From Utricularia gibba (taxonomy: Eukaryota; Streptophyta; Magnoliopsida; Lamiales; Lentibulariaceae), in NCBI GenBank assembly GCA_002189035.1, contig NEEC01000017.1, forward strand, positions 372,001 to 436,000: DNA of 64,000 nt, given 5' to 3'. The first letter of the stretch is position 1, and each line of letters starts with the position of its first letter. Below, piece by piece: positions 26,559-38,159 of this stretch. The notes beneath the pieces were generated by a model. That model was not told where the DNA came from. It saw nothing but the letters and a program-made list of their open reading frames with translations, and made no database searches. A program made the translations under genes and the position numbers.

Positions 26559-29129
26559 GGCACAAAAGGATACCTCTAGAGGATCGTAAAGCAACAGTTT
26601 CCGCGTAGAGGGTGAATTTTTGATCGTTGACATGAAATGGGCAGGTAACCAATCTTCTGACCACGAAAACAAATGTCAAAAGCTGTCTGAATTGCATCCC
26701 AAAAAGAAGGGAGGATTAGGCAACGGTTCCGTTGCAAGAAAGGTATCCAAAATTCAACCCACTCGTTCATATAAAAAACTTTCAGGGCAACGATTGGGTT
26801 GAACGCTCAACTGTTACATTTGAAAATGACGGGTTTGGTTTAGAAAGTGATTCCCATATGACTAAGAGCCAGAAGATAAGGATCCCTTGACTCAACCAAC
26901 CCCCGCACCGACGTCCACAGGCCACCTCCAAAACCAGTTCAAGAATCGTGCAGAAATCACCCTCCAAAATCCTTGACGGATGGATTGAACGGAAAAAGAG
27001 TAGTGATGGGTCGAGTACCACGCACCCATACAAGGCGTGAGCCGGGCCGTTTCTTAAGGCCATTGGATGGATCCGATACGAATGTTGTATTCTGGTTATA
27101 AACCCTTTTGTAAACTACCTGCTACTTGTTAAATACAAAAAACTTGTACTATATACTTATGATTTACTCCATTTTTTCTCTCTCCAAATTCATTGGTACA
27201 AGTTATATTTCCCGACCTAGCATGGGTGTGTGGTTTCTTTTCCGAAAAAAGTTGGGGAATTAGATAAAAGAGAGGATACTTTTTCGGGAAACGTAGTTTT
27301 TGAAAAATAGTAAAAAAAAATTATGGACGGACAGTTGGACACCCCACGTGAGCAGGTACGGAAAGTTCCAACAGCAGCTGCGGGACCCAGAAGAGCGTCG
27401 TTAAATTATGTAAAAGTTACCGCGTATATAAATTATGAAAGCGGGCATGTTCAAAGGAACTGTGGAGGGTGGCCACGTGTCGGCTGCGGAGGCGCATGTT
27501 GCCTGTGGACGGGGGTGGCTTTCGTGCGCCTCCTCGCTCCCTCCCTCCCTCCATCCATTCCTTGTATTGAAATGACAACCACAAAATTATTGCTGCCACT
27601 TTGAAAGGGAGCTTTGACCCGCCAGTACAATCAATTTTCTATATATATAAAGTCCAGCAGTTTGCACGCAATTTTTGCCCATGTTTGGAAAAAAAGTCAG
27701 TTTTATTTTAATAATTGATTCTCTCTTTTTATCAACATTGATCTAAAATTATACACATATTTTTTACGAATAATTTCAAATAATTTTGTTTTTTAAAAGA
27801 AACTATTGACATATTTTCATTTTGAAATTAAATTTTTAATAATAGTAAAGTATTATAATAATAAAAAATATAATTTATGTATATATTTAATATTTGTATA
27901 ATATAAATGATTTATAAAATATGATTTTTTTTATTTTATGAATTTGTAAAATATGATTGTTTATAAATTCAGTTAATGTATTATTTACTTATAAAAACCA
28001 ATTTTTTATCCTAAATATGAATTAAATTTATTATAATATTTCAAAAAAATAATTTCAAGTATATATTAATCTTCATTTTATCAGATTTTTCATTATTATT
28101 ACTTTTAATTGAGGGTTAGAAGTAGAAATAATATCAAAGATGATATTAAGGAGGCATGATTCAATAAAAGAATGGTGTTTATATTTAAATAAAAACTCTA
28201 CCATGGGATTTATAAGGATTCAGGATACTGAATTTATTTAAACATACAAAAAACGTAAAGTAATTTAAAATTCTTATTTTAAACTCGCTTAATCAAATTA
28301 ATCAAATACTTTTGGATTAGACCTTTGTCTGGTGAGTAAATTAGGGTGTTGTGACTTAAGTTGTTTGGTATGATGTTTAAATTATATACGTAGTAGATAT
28401 TTAATACTTAAATTATTAACATATTCCCAATTCTTAATTTTATATTAATTGTGTTTCAGTAAATCTACTTGATTGGCAAAAATTCATCCAAATCTCCCTA
28501 AGAAAAATCCTGGTTGAAAAATAAACTTGAGCTTCCATAATCAAAGTTTTTTATTGGAAAATTAAGTAAAAATGCAATCACAAACCAAATTAATATATTT
28601 GTACTAAATCCAAGTACATCTGCATTATACCTATCAATCAAACATGTGCTTAGTTCATGTTTGATAGGTATGTCTACCTAAATGTTTAATCACACTGGTA
28701 CTGATAATAATGTTTATTTGATAGATGTGTCTTTTAAACAAGTGGGAGATTTCTAAACACAATTCCAATCAAGGTATTTTAAATTTCTTATTCTAGGTGG
28801 ATATTACTATCCAAGCGAGATTTAATTTTTTATATTTATCAATTAATTTTATTTCCAATTTTCACAAATTTAATTTAACAAGAAACAAGACGTAAACCAA
28901 AAAGAATACAATAAAAATATAAACATAGAGACAACAAAAAAAAATATGATTTTTTTGAATGAAATATAAACTTAGACATAGGATTTATTTACTGACATTT
29001 AAACTATTGATTCTAAACATACATACTAAATACAAATTTGTAACACATGCATTAAACAAATTTTTAATTATAATTATATAATACTAGCCTATATAAAAAT
29101 AAAAATAAAAATATTTCAAAGGCTTACCC
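26559..29129. other. AT-rich intergenic DNA
   Basis: The peroxidase promoter lies at the left end. Frames at 26782-27604 are unsupported. An imperfect inverted repeat at about 28627-28671 (ACCTATCAATCAAACATG against CATGTTTGATAGGT) may be a small transposon end. Nothing else is recognised. Confidence 0.4.
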
Positions 29130-29467
29130 ATGGCTCTTCACCCACAATTACTGGTGAATCGGTAGGATCTCGTCGGGCGACAACACCGCGACAACTGAAT
29201 GTGAAAATCGGTGGACGAAAGGGAAAACAAACGGTAATAAAGATTAGTAGTTATTGTTGGAAAAGTATATATTAGTAAATTCATATAAAATTTTTTTATA
29301 AACCCAATTTTATACCTACGTACTAAACATGTATTCATTTAAACCCAAATAATTTAAACCCATCAACCAAACACGATTTATACACTTTAAACCTATAAAA
29401 TCAAGTTACCTAAACTCAAATAAAATAAACCTGGGTTTAGGCAAAACCCAGCAATCAAACAATCACT
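29130..29467. mobile_element. fragment related to the PIF/Harbinger-like element at 61.4 kb
   Basis: About 250 bases (29205-29467) align by eye with 62080-62328. Shared blocks include TAGTAGTTATTGTTGG-like sequence, TTTTATACCTACGTAC, a CAACCAAACA stretch and a terminal CAGCAATCAAACA related to CAGCAACGAAACG. The left end is not resolved; candidates near 28366 and 28650 are weak. Confidence 0.5.
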
Positions 29468-30166
29468 TAATTATGTTTTTACCTTTATTGCATCTCAGCG
29501 ACGACCTGCCGACATGTGAAAATACATCTGGACGAGGTTGCAAATGGCAAGAAGAGAGAGGGGTTGGGGCTTAAAGTAGTATAAAGTTGAAATGCAGATG
29601 GTGGAGACAACTTAATTTGGGGAATCCTTCAGCATTACAATCATAAGATTCTACAAGATATCTGATATGTCGTCTGTCAATCATGGTGTTACAGAACACT
29701 GGCTTTTCTTATGGAGTTTGCATGCCTCCAACCATTATTGTGTTAAACTTCCGATGTTGGATTAGGTGGCGTTGATCCCCTCTGGAAGCATGTGTCGATG
29801 AGAATGCACGTCCTGCTTGGGGATGCATAATCAGCAGGGACACTGAGAAAGGGGATATGTGATTTTGGGTGGAAGGAGATTCAAGATCAAATTATGCATT
29901 AAGAGACAAATTAGAGTGGGAATTGAAAGAACGCATGTAGATGGAGTGGTACAAACAAAAGCACAGCAAAGCAAATTCATGGTCTGGCCCAGTTCACGTC
30001 AACTCACTCATCTCCGATTTGATCTTCTTTCATCTCCGCCTCCGGTTCTCCCTGTTTTTCCTGTTCCTTTTACCTTCCTTATTTAGCCGCCCGCCTCCGC
30101 CCAGGGCATAGCACCCTTCCTGACTTCCCGTGCACGCTCACAACACTGTTATCATCACTGCACTAC
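29468..30166. promoter_or_regulatory. 5' flank of the ALOG gene
   Basis: Presumed promoter and 5' UTR. A 75-codon frame at 29859-30086 is not credible. No clear TATA box stands out; the last 170 bases are pyrimidine-rich, as plant leaders often are. Confidence 0.3.
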
Positions 30167-30805
30167 ATGGATCCTTCCAGAGGATTTTCCCTCGACGGGC
30201 CTCCGGTTTCCGCCGTCGTCGTCACTCCGAGCCGCTACGAGTCTCAGAAGCGCCGTGACTGGAACACCTTCGGTCAATTCCTCCGCAACCAGCGACCCCC
30301 GCTGGATATCCACCAGTGTAGCAGCGGACATGTCCTCGAGTTCATGAGGTACAGTGTCATGGGACAAAGGGGTTTGTTCTTTTATAACCAACAAATAATG
30401 GAATCAAGCAACATTGAGATGTTGGGCAGGTACTTGGATCAGTTTGGGAAGACTAGGGTTCATTTCCAGGGATGTGTGTTCTACGGTCATCCTGATCCGC
30501 CGGAGCCATGCTCGTGTCCGGTCAGGCAAGCTTGGGGTAGTCTTGATGCTCTAATCGGGAGGCTACGCGCCGCCTACGAGGAGAACGGCGGACAGCCGGA
30601 GACCAACCCTTTTGCGAGTAGTGCTATAAGGGCTTACTTGAGGGAAGTGAAGGATTCTCAGGCTAAAGCTAGAGGGATTCCGTACAGGAAGAAGAAGCGT
30701 AGCAGCACCAGCAGCAGCTGCGGATCCACAAAGAATAACAACAATGAAGATGATTCCTCGACATCCTCCATGCTCATTTCTCCAGAAGATCAATCCATCT
30801 GGTAA
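30167..30805 (+). CDS. LSH: ALOG-domain (LSH) transcription regulator
   Basis: As an unspliced frame it is 212 codons. The ALOG domain begins [18 protein letters not shown] and continues with HVLEF, the zinc-ribbon part ([13 protein letters not shown]), [29 protein letters not shown], and ends in the basic nuclear signal YRKKKR. ALOG proteins are nuclear DNA-binding regulators of organ boundaries, light responses and inflorescence form. The tail is Ser/Asn-rich. The domain is interrupted between FMR and YLDQFGKT by 27 extra codons (30349-30429) that other ALOG proteins I recall lack. This piece starts GT, ends AG, is AT-rich and has no stop, so it is best read as a short intron; splicing gives 185 residues. 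The start is the first Met before a Pro/Ser-rich leader, typical for the family. Confidence 0.92.
   Translation: MDPSRGFSLDGPPVSAVVVTPSRYESQKRRDWNTFGQFLRNQRPPLDIHQCSSGHVLEFMRYSVMGQRGLFFYNQQIMESSNIEMLGRYLDQFGKTRVHFQGCVFYGHPDPPEPCSCPVRQAWGSLDALIGRLRAAYEENGGQPETNPFASSAIRAYLREVKDSQAKARGIPYRKKKRSSTSSSCGSTKNNNNEDDSSTSSMLISPEDQSIW
30349..30429 (+). other. 81-nt in-frame GT-AG segment inside the ALOG domain, probable intron
   Basis: It begins GTACAGTG and ends TTGGGCAG. Removing it restores the continuous helix [12 protein letters not shown]. The hexamer AGGTAC occurs at both junctions, so a short insertion with duplicated ends is an alternative to an ordinary intron. At 81 nt it is divisible by three and open, so retention would yield a longer, still full-length protein. 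Confidence 0.7.
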
Positions 30806-33388
30806 GTAGTACACAAAAATCTCCCTCCCTCCTCGGTTACTCGTTACAGAAACAAAATCCGATCCTTGGTTTCCCTAACATCACGAGTTTGAGGTGTGCC
30901 CGTCGCTTCATGGGGAAACCTAATTCAGTGCTGCATATTTGCTAGAGAAACCATGTAGGTAAGTTCTAACCAATCTCCAGAATAGCTTGAAAACAGTAGA
31001 TACGATTGCAAGTGTTGTCCAAATCTAACACACACAGCTCCAGCATCTTGTTGATGATTTGAAAACCCTCGCGTCTCCAGTGAGAAGGAAAAACACAGCT
31101 AATTTTAGTCCTTTTTTTTTTTTTCCGTTTTATGCGCTTCTTTTCAGATTCTGGGTAGATATTCTGTCCCCCTTCAAGTCGGACTAGGGTTTGGTGCACT
31201 GTCTCTCTCTCTCTCTTTCCTTTATTATTATTATTTTCATCTAATTATTGGGCTTTATGTTTTCTGATTCTTAATTGTTTTCGCAATGAATTGGTTAGAT
31301 ATTCCTAGGACTTGTGTCTCTTGATTGCAGACTCTGTGTGTTTTATTCATTAGCTCCTGTGTGATGCATTAGCCGTAGGGAGAGCATCGTGTACTCCTCC
31401 AACTACTTAGTAAGTGGAATAGGGTTCCGTGACTGGTGTGCCTTGTCTCTGTGCATGCAGATGCAGATGCAGATGCAGATGGTGTTCCACAGCCACTGGA
31501 TGGGGCTGGGAGCTGCCTTGCTCCAGGGTAAAATCACTCCTCTCCTACTCTACTGCTACCTGCATCTTCCTTCCCCATTCTTGAAGTAACGAGCCTCGTC
31601 TGCTCTCCTTGTAACGTATCCTCCTCTCGTCTACGCCAAACACAGACAGAGGGGCTGCTGTGTTGCTGCCAATCATTCTATGTATGTAACCTCCCGTCTT
31701 CCTCTTAAATAAATTGTGCCCTTCAGTTCGATTGAAATTGGAACCAGGCTTCTCTTAAGCCACTATCGGCCATCATTCAACAGCGCGCGAAAAGCAGTAG
31801 GATTTTTCACTTCCTCGGGCAGTAGATACGAAAAAAACGCTTAATAAATGATTTTTTTTTGTCTCAAACTAATAATAATAATAATAAATTATTTAGTTTT
31901 TAAATTGCGAGTTTTCAATTTTATTTTATTACAGTCAATTCTTACACTTACTTTTCAAAATTATCTTGAAAAATTCAATACATGAAAATTTAATATAACA
32001 AGGTTTATTAGTAAAATGATAATACAATAAAATTTGGTAGTCACATACAGAAATCATTGTTGGATTGAAAAGAATTTAAATTTGATTTATATGAATTCAG
32101 TCATTTAATATAGAAATACGTTTACTTCTCACTAGTCTTTAAGTTGGACATGAAAAGTTATTTTTGCTAAATAATACAATTTAATACTTAATTAGTGAAA
32201 ATTGATATTTGACACTACAAATTAATTATTATCAAGATAATTTTCTTTTTACAAAATTACACTATTAGTGTTTTTTTCTCGAAAACGCTTTTTCACAACT
32301 ATTACTTTTATTTATTTCTTTCTCAATTCATTGTATATCTTCAATATGTCATAAAAATTATTATCAATTCTAAAAATATAACGAAAAAGTTGTATTTTTC
32401 TTTAAACTTTGGACTGTGAATATTTAAATAATATTCTATATAATGTTATCCATAAAATCTTTTATAAACATTTCGGTAATATTTTGTATAAATTCAGTTA
32501 CAAAACTTTATACAAAACAATTGATAGTCAATCATTTCTTAATTTTTTTAATGATTATCATTTTTATGTAAATTAACTCTATTAATATTTTATCCAGTAA
32601 AGTTCAAGTATTGTACTAAATGAGCTTTTAAAGAATTTATTATTCAGACAATCTAACTGAAAAGAAAAAAAAATCAGAGCATCTCCCCGAAGTATGCCAC
32701 TAATGACGCCCAGCCCTAAGCTCCCCCCGGGCCCCTCTTGAAATCTAAAATAATATATATACCTCCTGATAAATTAATAATTGAATATAAAAAAATAGTT
32801 ATGCTGTTGGAGATATTTTACCAATATATTTTCCGGAAATCATAAATAGTACCATCCAAACGTAGTTTGTTACGTATTAATATATACATATTCCCTAAAT
32901 AATTCACCAAGGCGGCGAGATGGGCATAATCCTTTCCTTTCCTATGCACGCGGCGCGTAATTTGGTACATGTAAATTCAGGGAATCGTCCAGAAATTGTG
33001 ATTATCGGCGTTGACTTTCCTATCTACCCGGCGAGTCCCTCGCTCGCATACAAATTGGCGTCATCACACGTCATGCATCACGTTAGTAGAAGAGGCGCTG
33101 TTGGTGCTTCCCATTCCCATTCCCCTCCCCTGGCCCTGGGAGTCAGAGGTGCGTGCGTATTATAAGTGCGGTTGACTGGATTGTGAGCTCTGATGCACGC
33201 AGCTGGGCTGCTGATGCAATCACATTTTTCCGCATACGTGTCGGCGGAAGAATGTGGAGGGAGCCGAGCATATTCCCTCCCCAGGAGCATATTACCCTTA
33301 CCCTTGGGGGGGGTGTTCGGGTGTTCCGTCTTTTGCGGTGCCTCTCTGTATACACATTTAATTTTAAGCCCAGAGGCGTTCCCTTCCC
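30806..33388. other. intergenic DNA between the ALOG and PEP carboxylase genes
   Basis: 30806-31750 is the likely 3' UTR and flank of the ALOG gene, with a CT microsatellite near 31201. 31830-32660 is AT-rich. From 32900 the sequence becomes GC-richer toward the PEP carboxylase promoter. Short frames there are unsupported. Confidence 0.4.
31455..31480. repeat. ATGCAG hexamer tandem repeat
   Basis: Four consecutive ATGCAG units plus AT, downstream of the ALOG stop codon, possibly within its 3' UTR. Confidence 0.85.
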
Positions 33389-33395
33389 TATAAAA
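33389..33395 (+). promoter_or_regulatory. TATA box of the PEP carboxylase gene
   Basis: TATAAAA about 235 bases before the ATG at 33630, in a locally GC-rich region. The distance leaves a leader of roughly 200 bases. Confidence 0.5.
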
Positions 33396-33629
33396 CCCCC
33401 TGGTGGTGGGGGATACCTAAACCGTCTCTTGCTTATGTAACCATCCACTCTCATCGGCAATCAAGGCTCGCCCAATTCAGATTGGCGGTGCGAGTGGGCT
33501 CAGGGGTCCCCTACAATCCCGTGCTTCTTTTGGCCTTTTGCGCTCTCGTCTTTTACATTCTCTGTGTTGGAGTAGGAAAGGGTGCTCGCCAAAATACAAA
33601 TTTGGAGTAGCAGGGGAAGAGTGTTGGAG

Positions 33630-36600
33630 ATGAGTCGAAAGATTGAGAAAATGGCGTCAATTGACGCCCAGCTGAGGCTTCTCGCACCGGGAAAAGTGTC
33701 CGAGGATGATAAGCTGGTAGAGTATGATGCTCTGCTTTTGGATCGGTTTCTGGATATTCTTCAGGACTTGCATGGAGAGGAGATTCGCGATAAGGTTCGA
33801 ATCTAGTGATGATCCCTCGGTTGATTGTTTTATGAATTTCAGCCATAACATGTCTTTTCACCCTTCTTTTGCTCGAGATCACACACATCGGAGTTCTGCT
33901 TCTTGACATGTCACCGTCAAGCTCTTCTTTTTTATTCTAGGTAGATTAGCTGTCAGGTAAGGTTGAAAGAGGACGATCGGAGGTGGTGACTAACAAACTT
34001 GTTTCGCAGTTTCATGATTCTTTGCTTTACGTTTTTGGATTAGGTTCAAGACTGTTATGAGATCTCTGCTGAGTACGAAGGCAAGCATGATCTCCAGAAG
34101 TTGGAGGAGCTTGGTAGAGTCCTTACAGCTCTTGATGCCGGGGACTCCATTGTCGTTGCTAAAGCTTTTACAAACATGCTTAATTTGGCAAATCTTGCCG
34201 AAGAAGTCCAGATTGCATACAGGAGAAGAAGCAAACTGAAAAAGCGTGACTTTTCTGATGAAGCTTCAGCAACCACAGAGTCTGACATTGAGGAGACCCT
34301 GAAGAGGCTCGTGGGACAGCTGAACAAATCTCCTGAAGAAGTGTTTGACGCTTTAAAGAACCAAACAGTTGATTTGGTTTTCACTGCACATCCTACGCAG
34401 TCTGTTCGTAGATCTTTGCTCCAGAAACATGGAAGGTTCTTACCATAGCACCATAGCTTTTCCTTGCTTACATACTGATTTTTATAGGAGATATTGATGT
34501 CTTTCACTGTGATTATTCTCAGGATTCGTGATTGTTTGACTCAACTTTATGCGAAGGATATAACACCTGATGACAAACAAGAACTTGATGAGGCATTGCA
34601 AAGAGAGGTATTCTGCCTTTAGATTCAATTCCTCCCTATATCCGTGGATTAGTTACGGAAAATTCTCTTTAGATACAAGCAGCATTTCGAACTGATGAAA
34701 TCCGGAGAAACCCCCCAACTCCACAAGATGAGATGAGAGCTGGAATGAGTTATTTCCATGAGACTATATGGAAGGGAGTGCCAAAGTTCCTACGTCGCCT
34801 TGATACTGCTTTGAAGAACATTGGCATCAATGAGCGTGTTCCTTACAATGCCCCCCTCATTCAGTTCTCCTCTTGGATGGGTGGTGATCGTGATGGTATT
34901 GCAAAGCTGCCAAATGATATGTTTATTTTATGGTTTCTTAATGGTAGTCTGAAGTGCGGTGGTAACTCGAACACTGGTTTTATTTCCTTGTAGGTAATCC
35001 AAGAGTAACTCCTGATGTTACCAGAGATGTGTGCTTGCTGGCTCGGATGATGGCGGCAAATTTGTACTTTTCCCAGATCGAGGATCTCATGTTTGAGGTA
35101 AAACATAGAACAACATCCTCAACCTGAGATTTCATATCTTATTGTAGAGGCTTCACGACTTGTCATTTCTCACTTATATGGTGTCGTATTCTCTAACAGC
35201 TGTCAATGTGGCGCTGCAACGATGAACTTCTGGAGCGTGCAAATCAACTTCACAGTTCATCGAGAAGAGATTCCAAGCATTACATTGGTGAGAGCTTGAC
35301 TTGGAGCTGAAAATTTCATATATTAGGCTTAAGTATTTTATTAATCTTTAATATGCTCCATGGACTGTTCACTAGAATTCTGGAAGCAAATTCCGCTCAA
35401 TGAACCTTATCGTGTTATTCTGGGAGATGTGAGAGACAAACTGTACAATACTCGTGAACGTGCTCGTCAAATTTTAGCAAGTGGAGCGTCTGATATTCCA
35501 GAGGATTCTACCTTTACAGATATTGAAGAGGTACACTCTGATTACCAATTCTCCAATTCATTTGTCTAATTCTTCAAAGTCTCTGGCGTTCTAGCTTGAA
35601 CTTTCGTACCTTCACTCCGAACTTATAGAAAGTGGTCCTTTCTTGCGTTCAGTTTCTGGAGCCTCTGGAGCTGTGCTATAGATCACTTTGTGCTTGCGGT
35701 GATAGGTCAATCGCTGATGGAAGCCTCCTTGATTTTCTTCGGCAAGTCTCCACATTTGGGCTTTCATTGGTGCGACTTGACATCAGGCAGGAGTCAGATA
35801 GGCACACAGATGTTCTGGATGCCATTACGAGGCACCTAGAAATTGGTTCTTACAAGGAATGGTCAGAGGATCGCCGTCAGCAGTGGCTTTTGGCTGAACT
35901 TGGTGGAAAGCGTCCACTTTTTGGGGGTGATCTCCCAAAAACAGAGGAGGTTGCTGAGGTTTTGAACACATTCCATGTTATTGCTGAACTCCCCTCAGAT
36001 TCTTTTGGGGCCTACATCATTTCAATGGCAACTTGCACATCTGATGTTCTTGCTGTGGAGCTTTTGCAACGGGAGTGCCGTGTGAAAAATCCATTGAGAG
36101 TGGTGCCCTTGTTTGAGAAGTTGGCTGATCTCGAGAATGCTCCAGCTGCTATGGCCCGGCTGTTTTCCATAGACTGGTACCGCAACCGGATCAATGGGAA
36201 GCAGGAAGTCATGATTGGGTACTCAGACTCCGGCAAAGATGCTGGGCGGCTGTCTGCAGCATGGCAGCTCTATAAGACTCAAGAGCAGCTCGTTCAGGTA
36301 GCAAAAGAATACGGTGTGAAGCTAACCATGTTCCATGGACGAGGTGGGACAGTTGGAAGAGGGGGTGGTCCGACTCATCTCGCCATATTGTCTCAGCCGC
36401 GGGACACCATTAATGGGTCGCTTCGTGTCACTGTGCAAGGTGAAGTTATTGAACAGTCCTTCGGTGAGGAGCATCTGTGCTTCAGAACTCTCCAACGTTA
36501 CACTGCTGCTACACTTGAGCATGGAATGAATCCTCCGGGTGCACCAAAGCCTGAGTGGCGTGCACTCATGGATGAGATGGCTGTGGTTGCCACAGAAGAA

Positions 36601-37503
36601 TATCGTTCCGTGGTCTTCCATGAACCCCGGTTTGTGGAATATTTCCGCCTGGTAAGCCTCTCTATTCGCATCTCTAGACCATGCGTTACAACTCCCTAAT
36701 GTAACATGCCTTGTCTTCCTTCCACGGCAGGCTACGCCGGAGTTAGAGTATGGAAGAATGAACATCGGTAGCCGTCCATCCAAACGTAAACCCAGTGGAG
36801 GAATCGAGTCACTCCGAGCAATCCCCTGGATATTCGCCTGGACGCAAACAAGATTTCATCTCCCTGTCTGGCTAGGATTTGGAGGTGCAATAAAGAAGGT
36901 TATGGACAAGGATATAAGGAATCTCCACATGCTCAAGGACATGTACAAAGCATGGCCTTTCTTCAGGGTAACAATCGACTTGATGGAAATGGTTTTGGCC
37001 AAGGGGGATCTTGGGATTGCTGCTCTGTACAACAAGATCCTAGTGTCTCCGCAGCTGCAGCATTTTGGCGAGCGGCTTCTGGACAACTATGAAACAACAA
37101 AGGAACTGATCCTCCAGGTAATCACCCCCACCTACTCAAAGTTGAGTTCTTCAACTCGCAAAGAAGAATTTACACATTCATCATAATTGCGTGTGGGTAG
37201 GTTGCTGGGCACAAGGAACCTTTGGAAGGAGACCCATATCTGAGACAGAGGCTGACGCTGCGAGACCCCTACATCACCGTCCTCAACGTGTCCCAGGTGT
37301 ACACGCTGAAGCGGATTCGTGATCCCAGTTACAGCGTCAAGATCAGTAGACATCTCTCCAAGGACATCACAGATGAAAGTTCAACCGGAGCGGCTGATGA
37401 TCTGGTGAAGCTGAACCCGACTAGCGAGTATCCTCCAGGTTTGGAGGATACCCTCATCTTGACCATGAAAGGTATTGCTGCTGGACTGCAAAACACTGGG
37501 TGA
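33630..37503 (+). CDS. PPC: phosphoenolpyruvate carboxylase, plant type, ten exons
   Basis: Exons 33630-33794, 34044-34435, 34523-34607, 34673-34895, 34994-35097, 35200-35287, 35376-35530, 35653-36651, 36731-37117 and 37201-37503 join to 2901 nt, 966 residues plus TGA, with GT-AG introns throughout. The enzyme carboxylates PEP with bicarbonate to oxaloacetate in the cytosol, replenishing the TCA cycle. Visible sites: N-terminal phosphorylation motif EKMASIDAQ with Ser10; catalytic His171 in [17 protein letters not shown] with Lys599; the [14 protein letters not shown] loop (from residue 631); C-terminal QNTG. Residue 773 in PWIFAWTQ is Ala, the non-C4 form (C4 enzymes have Ser). [10 protein letters not shown] is chosen as start because it matches the family N-terminus; an upstream in-frame Met at 33582 does not. 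No frameshift was seen. Confidence 0.96.
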
Positions 37504-38159
37504 GAAGCCCCCCACTGGAACGAAGCCTCTCTGATCCTCCTCAATAAGGTATCTGAATAAGCGTTGTGGCGGCGGCCGTGTTGGAATGGCGTTGCTGCCA
37601 TGTATCATCAACTGTTGTGCATCTTGTTTTGGTGCTGCCCGCATTCTAGATCATCCTAATAATGAATATTATTTACGCCCCTTCAAACACCCACGAAGAC
37701 AACCAGCGGGTTGTTTCGTTGTCAGTTGTAATTGGGTGTTCTCTCATATGAGTTTGGTTGAAGGGCATTGTAGCCTATGAGAGTTCAGAAATCCAGTACC
37801 AGCACTACCCAATGGGGGTATAGTTTCACCATACTATTTGGTTATCGTATAATATTATTTTTTTAAAAAAACACATAATTTTCAAAACTAATAATAATTA
37901 TTGAAGGTGTCTGAAAATAAAATTTATTTTTTAAAACACACAATTACAAAATACCTATAGCAAGTATTTACAAAATATGAAAAAATCTGTAGTTATTTAA
38001 AACACAAATTACATATATTCAACAATATATTATGTTGAAAATGTCTATGAGAATAATGAAGTATAGGACGAAAATACTAAATGGAGAACCAACAAAGTCA
38101 CAATTTAATAAAGTCAACACACAACAATTAATCAAATATGATAGGATATTAACAATAAA
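37504..38159. other. 3' flank of PEP carboxylase, then AT-rich DNA
   Basis: The first 300 bases are the presumed 3' UTR. The remainder is AT-rich with no gene. Confidence 0.45.

Noticed and set aside
27323-27604. 93-codon plus-strand ORF in a locally GC-rich patch
   Set aside because: Preceded and followed by AT-rich intergenic DNA, without domain or splice context; the opposite strand is equally open.
31455-31480. Short direct repeats as a CRISPR-like array
   Set aside because: A simple hexamer microsatellite without spacers, in a plant nuclear genome. No CRISPR array was seen anywhere.
33143-33460. Several ORFs upstream of PEP carboxylase
   Set aside because: They lie in the GC-rich promoter and leader, with overlapping frames on both strands and no domain.
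33795-33815. GGTTCGAATC as a tRNA T-loop
   Set aside because: It is the start of PEP carboxylase intron 1; no acceptor stem or anticodon arm is present. No tRNA gene was found in the window.
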